64,000 nt of DNA from Lachnospiraceae bacterium. Lineage in GTDB: Bacteria > Bacillota > Clostridia > Lachnospirales > Lachnospiraceae. This document shows, piece after piece, positions 29,175 to 37,079 of the stretch. Under the pieces are notes generated by a model. It saw nothing but the letters and a program-made list of their open reading frames with translations. It had not been told where the DNA came from and searched no databases. Position 1 is the first letter of the stretch. Each line of letters opens with the position of its first letter. The stretch spans positions 1-64,000 of the forward strand of contig JAAWBG010000017.1 in the NCBI GenBank assembly GCA_022792535.1, written 5' to 3'. The translations under genes were made by a program, and so were the position numbers.

Positions 29175-29384
29175 AACGGGTAGAGATATTACAGGGAAGA
29201 CGGGTGAGAATCCCGCACGGTCCCGCCACCGTGATACGTATCATACGTTAAGTCGGTTCGCTGTATCTGCTTGGTACAAATTCACGATCGATGGACTTGT
29301 GCATACGCCAACGCTGTGGCAATTTGTTTCTGCAGCATGGATTTTGCATGGGCGCCTTTTCGGAGTGAAAAGGCGCTTTTTTCT
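29175..29384 (+). promoter_or_regulatory. Cobalamin riboswitch with downstream intrinsic terminator
   Basis: ACAGGGAAGACGGGTGAGAATCCCGCACGGTCCCGCCACCGTGATACG matches the cobalamin aptamer core; expression platform GCGCCTTTT-cggagtg-AAAAGGCGC-TTTTTT (29352-29382). Confidence 0.9.
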
Positions 29385-29435
29385 TAGTGTTAGCTATATG
29401 TTATGCTTTATATAAAATACAAAGGAGAATAAAAC

Positions 29436-30473
29436 ATGAAAAAGAAACTTATTTCCATCCTCATCACGGTCACAATGCTGACTATGTGCGCCTGCGGGAA
29501 TTCCGGCGGCAAATCACAGGATGCCAGCCAATCACAACCTGACAGCAAGGTTACAGAATCAGAATCCACCAAGGAGAATGCAAAAGACGACGCCAAAGAA
29601 GCTGAATCCTCTGCAAACTCCTCCACAACTGCAACTGATCCAAGCGGAGCAGAGATTTCTATCCCGGAAGAGGTAAACTCTATTGTTGTACTGTCTCCGG
29701 CTCTATCTGAGATCATAACCGCTCTGGATCTGGGAGACAAGGTAGTCGGATACGACAGTTACAGTGCAGACATCGAAGGTCTGCCGGATTCTGAAAGCAT
29801 TACTGTTTTTGAAAACATTACCACCCCTGACATGGAGCAATTAACAGCTCTGAATCCTGATATCCTATTAGTTACAAACGAGACTTTCTACGACCAGGAG
29901 AATCCTTTCCAAACACTGATTGACGCAGGTACCTGCGTGATCTGTGTTCCAAACCGAGACAACATTGCAGGAATTAAGAGCGATATTGAATTTCTTGCAT
30001 CCGCTTTAGGCGCAGCCGAGGCCGGGGCAGCCTTGCTGGAAGATTTTGATACACAGCTCAATGAGCTTGCTGATATCGCCGCAAAGATCCCACAGGAAGA
30101 GCGCAAACGGGTTTATTTCGAGATTGCTCCTGCTCCAGATATGTACAGCTGTGGCAAGGACTCTTACATCAATGAAATGCTTGAGTGGATCGGCGCAGAA
30201 AATATTCTGGCTGATCAATCCGGCTGGTTCACTGTATCAGGAGAGACTGTCGTAGCTGCCAATCCAGATATCATTTTTACAAACGTTAACTATACGGATG
30301 ATCCTGTACAGGAGATTTTAAACCGAGATGGCTGGGCTGACATCTCTGCTGTTTCCAGCAAAAATGTTTACAGTGTTGACAATAACGCTTCTTCCCGTCC
30401 AAACCACAACATTATCAAAGCCATGCGCCAGATGGCTGAGATTCTTTATCCAGACTATTACACAGCTGAATGA
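29436..30473 (+). CDS. btuF: ABC transporter substrate-binding lipoprotein (BtuF-like, corrinoid)
   Basis: Lipobox LTMCACGNSGG; Peripla_BP_2 motifs IVVLSPALSEIITALDLGDKVVGYDSY; downstream of B12 riboswitch. Confidence 0.88.
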   Translation: MKKKLISILITVTMLTMCACGNSGGKSQDASQSQPDSKVTESESTKENAKDDAKEAESSANSSTTATDPSGAEISIPEEVNSIVVLSPALSEIITALDLGDKVVGYDSYSADIEGLPDSESITVFENITTPDMEQLTALNPDILLVTNETFYDQENPFQTLIDAGTCVICVPNRDNIAGIKSDIEFLASALGAAEAGAALLEDFDTQLNELADIAAKIPQEERKRVYFEIAPAPDMYSCGKDSYINEMLEWIGAENILADQSGWFTVSGETVVAANPDIIFTNVNYTDDPVQEILNRDGWADISAVSSKNVYSVDNNASSRPNHNIIKAMRQMAEILYPDYYTAE

Positions 30474-31492
30474 AATACTATACAAAAATGATTTTGCTGC
30501 TTTTTGCAGCGCTGGCTGCATTGCTTTTGGGCATTGGCATCGGCAGCGTGTATGTGTCTCCCGCAGACATTCTTGCCATCATATCTAATTACTTTTTTGA
30601 AACACCGCTGCCTGAAACACTGCCCGTCAGCTATCCGGCCATGGTGCTGAACATGCGTCTGCCGCGAGTCTTTCTGGCGTTTCTCACCGGGGCGGCGCTG
30701 GCAATGGGCGGCACAGTAACCCAGTCTATCCTGCAGAATCCCCTGGCCTCCCCATTCGGTCTGGGGATATCCGCCGGAGCTGGACTAGGAGCCGCTATTG
30801 TAATCACCTTTGGTCTGACCGCAGCAGGTCTGGGGGCCTTTCTATTGCCTGGCGTCAGTCTTTCCTTTGCTTTAGCTACCGTATTTTTAGTGGTCTTTAT
30901 CTCCTCCCGCCTGGATAAGGGAGTCTCAAATGTGACGATTATCCTGGTAGGCACTGTGTTTTCTCTATTCTGTAATGCAGTCATGAACCTGCTGGCAACC
31001 AGCGCGCCGGCTTACACCGCACGTATCCAGCTCTGGCTCTCTGGAAGCTTTTCCATGAAAGAGTGGAATGCTGTATGGATATTGGCTCTAGCCTCAATTT
31101 TGGGACTTGTCTTCTTCTTGTTTTACTCCCGTGAACTAGATGTGATGACTTTCGGTGAAGAGTCAGCTCAGGCAATGGGAGTAGACCTGGTAAAGCTTAA
31201 ACGCATCCTGCTGGCCGCCATAGCTGTTCTAACCGGCGCTGCAGTGGCTTTCGTGGGCATTATCGGGTTTGTGGATCTCATCGCCCCTCACATTGTGCGG
31301 CGCTGGTTTGGCGCATCACACAAAAAAGTACTCCCCGCCAGCGCTCTGTTCGGCGGCACCTTTCTGGTATTATGCGATCTTGCAGCCCGGACACTGCTTC
31401 CCGCCCGCGAGATTCCCATCGGCTCTATCACCGCCCTGCTGGGCGCACCTTTTTTCCTGTATATCTTTTTTGCAGGACGAAAAAATCAGTAA
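30470..31492 (+). CDS. btuC: FecCD/BtuC-type ABC permease
   Basis: LNMRLPRVFLAFLTGAALAMGGTVTQSILQNPLASPFGLGISAGAGLGA...AFVGIIGFVDLIAPHIVRRWFGASHKKVLPASALFGG. Confidence 0.93.
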   Translation: MKYYTKMILLLFAALAALLLGIGIGSVYVSPADILAIISNYFFETPLPETLPVSYPAMVLNMRLPRVFLAFLTGAALAMGGTVTQSILQNPLASPFGLGISAGAGLGAAIVITFGLTAAGLGAFLLPGVSLSFALATVFLVVFISSRLDKGVSNVTIILVGTVFSLFCNAVMNLLATSAPAYTARIQLWLSGSFSMKEWNAVWILALASILGLVFFLFYSRELDVMTFGEESAQAMGVDLVKLKRILLAAIAVLTGAAVAFVGIIGFVDLIAPHIVRRWFGASHKKVLPASALFGGTFLVLCDLAARTLLPAREIPIGSITALLGAPFFLYIFFAGRKNQ

Positions 31493-31509
31493 TTTTTCAG
31501 CAATGCAAA

Positions 31510-31571
31510 GAAATACAGCAAAACAAAAATTCTGCAGGATTTCGTAGAAAATTTTTGTTCTGCTGTATTTC
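31510..31571 (+). promoter_or_regulatory. Intercistronic hairpin between permease and ATPase genes
   Basis: GAAATACAGCAaaACAAAAATT ... AATTTTTGTtcTGCTGTATTTC. Confidence 0.6.
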
Positions 31572-31587
31572 GGAAATGGAGGCTGCT

Positions 31588-32343
31588 ATGCTGCGAATCG
31601 AACATTTAAGCTGCGGTTATGGAGGAACTCCCATCCTTCAGGATATCTCTTTTCATGTAAAAGAAGGGGAAAAACTGTGTATCCTAGGCCCAAATGGCTG
31701 CGGAAAAACCACCTTGCTGCGGGCCTTGGCAGGTCTTTTGCCCAGCGGCGGCAAAATAGAACTGACAGGCAGTGATCTGAGCGCCCTTCCTGTCAGGAAA
31801 CGTGCCCAAAAGGTGGCCTTGATGAGCCAGTTTTCTCCAGCCGCTTTTGATTATACCGTTTATGAGACCGTAATGCTGGGGCGTTACGCCCATCAGGCAA
31901 AGGGACTTTTGACAAATGAAAGCCCTGCTGACCGTCAGGCTGTAGAGGACAGTCTGCGCCTTACCGGCACCTGGGATCTGCGGGAACATCTTGTCACCCG
32001 GCTCTCCGGCGGGCAGCTTCAACGGGTATTTCTGGCCCGCACCTTTGCCCAGGAGCCCCAAATCATTCTGCTGGACGAACCCACGAATCACTTAGATCTG
32101 CGTTATCAGGTAGAATTGATCGAAAGTCTGAAAACTTGGTCTGCTCTCCAAGGACGCTGCGTGGTAGGTGTATTCCATGACATGAATCTGGCTCTATCTT
32201 TTGCTGACACTATACTTTTACTGAATCAGGGACAGATCCAAAGCTACAGTAAATTAGAAGATTTTGACCTCTCTTTGCTGGACAGCCTTTACAATATGGA
32301 TGTACGCGGTCATATGATATCCTCTCTTCAGCGTTGGATCTGA
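31588..32343 (+). CDS. btuD: ABC transporter ATP-binding protein (BtuD-like)
   Basis: Walker A GPNGCGKTT, signature LSGGQLQRV, Walker B IILLDEPT; start at ATG 31588. Confidence 0.93.
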   Translation: MLRIEHLSCGYGGTPILQDISFHVKEGEKLCILGPNGCGKTTLLRALAGLLPSGGKIELTGSDLSALPVRKRAQKVALMSQFSPAAFDYTVYETVMLGRYAHQAKGLLTNESPADRQAVEDSLRLTGTWDLREHLVTRLSGGQLQRVFLARTFAQEPQIILLDEPTNHLDLRYQVELIESLKTWSALQGRCVVGVFHDMNLALSFADTILLLNQGQIQSYSKLEDFDLSLLDSLYNMDVRGHMISSLQRWI

Positions 32344-32362
32344 ACCCTTGAGATGTTCCGTT

Positions 32363-34030
32363 CTATTCCTTACATGTTCTACGCAGTTCATTCAGTTTCT
32401 TCATAACATCGTTGGAACCGCATCCAAAATACTGGTGCAATTTCTTATATTCTTGATACAAAAGGTGATAAGCTTCTGTGTTTTTAGGATTTGGTTCCCA
32501 TATTTTTTCTTTGACTTTGCCAAGGTGTTTTGCTGCGTCATTGGCATCCTTAAATCCAGTGATCTCCTCAGAAGCTGCTGCCGCGCCGAGAATCGCCGCG
32601 CCAAGAGCGCTGGACTGGCTGGAATCAACCACCTTGATGTTCCTGCCGCAGACGTCTGCGTACACCTGAACCACCATTTCATTTTTAATGGGAATCCCTC
32701 CGCTTAATACGATAGAGTGAACCGGAAGCCCTGCCTCCTCAAAGGATTCTATGATCATACGGGTTCCATAAGCAGTCGCTTCGATCAGGGCCAGATAGAT
32801 CTCTTCTGGTTTGGTAGAAAGATTCAATCCCAGAATCATTCCATTGAGGTCAAAATCCATCAAAGGAGTGCGGACGCCGTTAAACCAATCTAGAGCCAGC
32901 AGTCCGCTGGACCCAGCAGAATATCCTTCCAGACGGTCTGTAAGAAGCTGATGAATATTGATTCCCCGCATACGGGCTTCCTGTTCATAATTTTCCGGTA
33001 CACAGTGTTCCACAAACCATGCAAAATGATCTCCCACGCAGGACTGCCCTGCTTCATATCCGAAAAATCCAGGCATAATACCGTCTTTTACTGTCCCGCA
33101 GAACCCAGGAATTCTTACCTCTTTCTCTCCCAGCATCATATGTACAGAAGAAGTTCCAATAATGATCATCATCTCACCAGAGGAAGCGATTCCACAGCCA
33201 GGCAGAGAAGAATGAGCGTCAATGATACAGGTTCCCACCGGAATTCCCGGCAGCAATCCCAATTTTTCTGCCATAGCTTCTGTCAGGTTTCCGGCTTTCT
33301 CTCCAATGGCCTTTACCGGTGCGTTTAATTTTGTTTCCACAATATTTTCCATCCGGGGATCAATGGCATGGAAAAATTCTTTGGATGGATAACCATTTTC
33401 GTGATGATAATAGGCCTTGTAGCCGGCACAGCAGGCGCTGCGGCTCTCTTCTCCTGTCATCTGCCAGATCATCCAGTCTCCCGCTTCCATAAACCGATCA
33501 GCCTCTTCATATACTTCCGGCGCATGACGGAGGGTTTCTAAAATCTTGGGAATAAACCATTCGCTGGACACTTTTCCGCCATAAATGGACAGCCACTCTT
33601 CCCCTCGCTCTCTGGCAATCTTGTCAATCATCTTTGCCTCTTCCTCTGCTCCATGGTGCTTCCACAATTTCACATAAGCATGAGGCTCATCTTGAAATTT
33701 GGGCAGATGACACAGAGGCGTCATATCATTTTTCACAGGAATCACTGTTGAAGAGGTAAAATCCAGGCCAATGCCAATAATTTCCTCCGGCAGAATATTT
33801 TTCTCCGCCACCACATTTCGAATGGTGGAAATCAGACCCTCCATATAATCTTGAGGCTCCTGAAGCGCCCAGCCTACCGGAAGCGTTGTTCCAGTAGGAA
33901 TGCGCTGTTCCATCACACCATGAGGATATTCATAGATACTAAAGGTCTCTTCCTTTCCAGTCTCAATATCTACCAACAAAGACCGTACCGACAAAGTTCC
34001 GTAATCCACCCCAATTGCATATTTTCCCAT
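32363..34030 (-). CDS. araB: FGGY-family carbohydrate kinase, ribulokinase-like
   Basis: YAIGVDYGTLSVRSLLVDIETGKE...EYPHGVMEQRIPTG...IIGIGLDFTSSTVIPV...GTSSVHMMLG. Confidence 0.85.
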   Translation of the reverse strand: MGKYAIGVDYGTLSVRSLLVDIETGKEETFSIYEYPHGVMEQRIPTGTTLPVGWALQEPQDYMEGLISTIRNVVAEKNILPEEIIGIGLDFTSSTVIPVKNDMTPLCHLPKFQDEPHAYVKLWKHHGAEEEAKMIDKIARERGEEWLSIYGGKVSSEWFIPKILETLRHAPEVYEEADRFMEAGDWMIWQMTGEESRSACCAGYKAYYHHENGYPSKEFFHAIDPRMENIVETKLNAPVKAIGEKAGNLTEAMAEKLGLLPGIPVGTCIIDAHSSLPGCGIASSGEMMIIIGTSSVHMMLGEKEVRIPGFCGTVKDGIMPGFFGYEAGQSCVGDHFAWFVEHCVPENYEQEARMRGINIHQLLTDRLEGYSAGSSGLLALDWFNGVRTPLMDFDLNGMILGLNLSTKPEEIYLALIEATAYGTRMIIESFEEAGLPVHSIVLSGGIPIKNEMVVQVYADVCGRNIKVVDSSQSSALGAAILGAAAASEEITGFKDANDAAKHLGKVKEKIWEPNPKNTEAYHLLYQEYKKLHQYFGCGSNDVMKKLNELRRTCKE

Positions 34031-34063
34031 AGCTATCTTCTCCTTCCTATTCTATTTGTCCCC

Positions 34064-35116
34064 TCAATTCTTTCCAAAGTCATCCCAAGTGAACTCTTTC
34101 CATGGAATCTCTACCTCTGCTCCCTCATTGATAATAGCGTCTACGTGCATCAGCAGCGGATAATCCTTTAGAGAAACCACGCCTCGTTCTGCCAATTTCC
34201 GGACAGCCCTTGCTGTTCTTGTGGCAATCACGATGGACTCTAAAGTAACGCCCTGCAATTCCTCCATAGCCTCTTTGAAGGAAAGTCCACGGCCCAGCAG
34301 AGTGCCGATCTTACGGGTTCTTCCGCCGAATACGGTAACATATAAGTCTCCAGCTCCATGTACGATATTCTCCGGCTTTCCTCCGATCAGAGCCAGAAGA
34401 CGAGTCATCTCTTTTACGCTCTGTCCAAAAAGAGCGGCCTGAGAATTGTAATGCTGTGCTCCGATCTTTCCGTCTCTCTTTTCAGCAAGTCCCACTGCCA
34501 GAGTAACGCCAAGAGCATAGGCATTTTTCATGGCAACTGCGCACTCCACTCCAGTGATATCCGTGGAAAGGCTGATGTGATAATAATCTGTCTGCAAAAG
34601 AGAACGGATATATTTTAAGGTTTCTTGGTCTTTTCCGCAGAATGCCACATGACTGTCATCATGGTCTGCCAATTCATAGCTGGTACATGGGCCTCCAATG
34701 GCGTTAAAGTTAATATTTTTGCCTTTGGGCTGACGCTCTGCAAAAATCTGAGGATAAGGAACTAAAGTTCCATCTTCAAGATCCACCATTCCTTTGGTAA
34801 CCGTAAGAAGGGGTACCTCTTCCGGGACAATCGGAAGGATCTCATCGCAGAACCAATCCAAACCAAAGCTGCTGACGCCTCCTAAGATCAAATCTGCTCC
34901 TTTTAGCGCCTCCTCCAATTCCTCAATCTGGTAATATTTAATGCCATCATGAAGAGTTCTTTTTAAGGTAATGTGAAAATTATCTTTTCTCAACCCATCA
35001 ATGATGTCACGATCCAGAGGAGAACCAACTAAACGAACCTCGTGTCCGTTCTCAAAAGCTGGAAATGTAATTGCTGAATTCATCTGACCTGCACAAATAA
35101 AAGTAATAACGCTCAT
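34064..35116 (-). CDS. GpsA-like NAD(P)H-dependent glycerol-3-phosphate dehydrogenase family protein
   Basis: VECAVAMKNAYALGVTLAVGLAEK...GAGDLYVTVFGGRTRKIGTLLGRGLSFKEAMEEL. Confidence 0.82.
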   Translation of the reverse strand: MSVITFICAGQMNSAITFPAFENGHEVRLVGSPLDRDIIDGLRKDNFHITLKRTLHDGIKYYQIEELEEALKGADLILGGVSSFGLDWFCDEILPIVPEEVPLLTVTKGMVDLEDGTLVPYPQIFAERQPKGKNINFNAIGGPCTSYELADHDDSHVAFCGKDQETLKYIRSLLQTDYYHISLSTDITGVECAVAMKNAYALGVTLAVGLAEKRDGKIGAQHYNSQAALFGQSVKEMTRLLALIGGKPENIVHGAGDLYVTVFGGRTRKIGTLLGRGLSFKEAMEELQGVTLESIVIATRTARAVRKLAERGVVSLKDYPLLMHVDAIINEGAEVEIPWKEFTWDDFGKN

Positions 35117-35552
35117 GTTGTAACCTCCTGTAAAATAATTTGATATGAAATAGTTTCCGTTGTTCTGATGGCATCATTAAAACACGAAAAAGATAGATTG
35201 TCAAAGTCCCAAAAGCCTGGAAATACGCTGGTTTCAGCAGATTTTCGTTAATCATTTCTCATTGATTAATTCCTGTTTTCAGAAAGAATAAAAAAATTGT
35301 AAACCACAATTCAACTCTTCATTTTGGAAAAATGAAGAAAAGCATCCTGTTATTGTACATACACGATCATATTTTTTATGAAATTTTCAGAAAAGATTAA
35401 TTCTACTTGAAAAAGGCGTTAATCAAAGCTATAATAATTAGTAATCAAAAGTATATTTGATCAATCAAAATGAATTACTAAAAATAAATCGAGATTGTTT
35501 TGAATTGATATGAAATTACAGATAGAGTCACAGATAAAATCGAGGTGTCAAA

Positions 35553-36632
35553 ATGGGAAAACGAAATAAAGTTACCACCAGAGATATTGCAGAAGAACTG
35601 GGAATTTCTCAGTCTACAGTATCTATGATATTAAGCGGACGTCCCGGCGTATCCTTCACACCGGAAACAGTGAAAAAAGTCAAAGAGACAGCGGCAGCCA
35701 TGGGCTACAGTAAACCCATGGCCGCTGAGAAAATCAAAGAGCGGGCATTGGAGCATACCATCATCATTTTGTGTCCCATGATCACAAACGGATATTATTC
35801 CATGATGATTCACTCCATCACAGAATATGCCCGCAATTACGGATATACCGTTCTGACAGCTTCCACAGACCGGGATGCTGCAAATGAAGATATCTACCTG
35901 GAACTTCTGAATCAAACCCGGCTGGCCGGTCTGGTATCCCTGTATCCCTTGAACCGGATTCAGAAACTTGACGCACTATCCAAAATAGTACCCGTTATCT
36001 CTGTGGGGGACAAACCTCCTTCCTGCCGGTTTGATTCCGTGGAACTAGACAGCAAGAAACCGGGCTGCATGATCGGGGAATATCTGATCTCGCTGGGCCA
36101 TACCAGGATTACATATATTTCCACACCTATCCGTTCCAAAGAGATCAGCCGTATCAACCGCTTAGAAGGCGTCAAAAACAGTTTCCGCAATTATGGGATT
36201 CCAGAAGATCAGCTTGAAGTGCGCTATCCGCGTCAGTCCCTTTTTGACCAGTATTCCAGGGAAAACGCAGAGTACCAAAATGGCTACGACCAGACCATCC
36301 GAGCTTTAGAAGAGGGGACAAATTCCACTGCTTTTATCGGCAATAATGATATGGTAGCTTTCGGAATTATGGCCGCCCTTTCCGACCGGGGATACCGCAT
36401 TCCAAAAGACTACTCTGTCTGTGGATTCGACAATATCTCTCTTTCTGCCATGCCTCAGATTTCTTTGACCACCATCGACCATGCTGCCATGCAGAAGGGC
36501 AAGGAAGCAGTAAATATGATCTACCGAAAAAATCAACAAAAAAAACAGGGCTCAGAACGCAGCTACGTTGTGCGGCTGGAGTATGAGCCTCAGTTGATTG
36601 TGCGTAAGTCTACGGGTAAATTTAAAGAATAA
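35553..36632 (+). CDS. LacI-family transcriptional regulator
   Basis: VTTRDIAEELGISQSTVSMILSGRPGVSFTPETVKKVKETAAAMGY plus periplasmic-binding-like domain. Confidence 0.93.
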   Translation: MGKRNKVTTRDIAEELGISQSTVSMILSGRPGVSFTPETVKKVKETAAAMGYSKPMAAEKIKERALEHTIIILCPMITNGYYSMMIHSITEYARNYGYTVLTASTDRDAANEDIYLELLNQTRLAGLVSLYPLNRIQKLDALSKIVPVISVGDKPPSCRFDSVELDSKKPGCMIGEYLISLGHTRITYISTPIRSKEISRINRLEGVKNSFRNYGIPEDQLEVRYPRQSLFDQYSRENAEYQNGYDQTIRALEEGTNSTAFIGNNDMVAFGIMAALSDRGYRIPKDYSVCGFDNISLSAMPQISLTTIDHAAMQKGKEAVNMIYRKNQQKKQGSERSYVVRLEYEPQLIVRKSTGKFKE

Positions 36633-36654
36633 AATCCCGGAACCTCACAAAATT

Positions 36655-37038
36655 TTACAGATATTTTCTGATCTGATCTATCAATTCCAGATCTGCCGGC
36701 AGCCATGCAACGCTGTCTAGTTCCCCTTTCGAAAGCCATTTTGCATCCTTATGTTCCTTTAAGATTAATTCTCCTGAGACAATCTCAGCCCAAAAGCACT
36801 CCATAGACAAATGAAACTGAGGATAATCATACTCGATACAGGCAATTTTTCTTCCAGGAACAATCAAAGTATCCAATTCCTCTTTGATCTCTCGGACCAA
36901 AGCCTCTTCCGGCGTCTCTCCCGTTTCGATTTTTCCTCCTGGAAATTCCCATCCGCCTTGAAACTCCCCGTACCCCCGCTGGGTTGCAAAAATCTTGTCC
37001 TGATTTCTTATAATTGCCGCAACTACTTTTACTGTTTT
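36655..37038 (-). CDS. Nudix hydrolase, MutT-like
   Basis: GGWEFPGGKIETGETPEEALVREIKEELD Nudix box; start at internal Met. Confidence 0.9.
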   Translation of the reverse strand, partial: KTVKVVAAIIRNQDKIFATQRGYGEFQGGWEFPGGKIETGETPEEALVREIKEELDTLIVPGRKIACIEYDYPQFHLSMECFWAEIVSGELILKEHKDAKWLSKGELDSVAWLPADLELIDQIRKYL

Positions 37039-37079
37039 CATCTTTTCCTCCCATAGCTCATCTGCCATGCCGCAAAATA

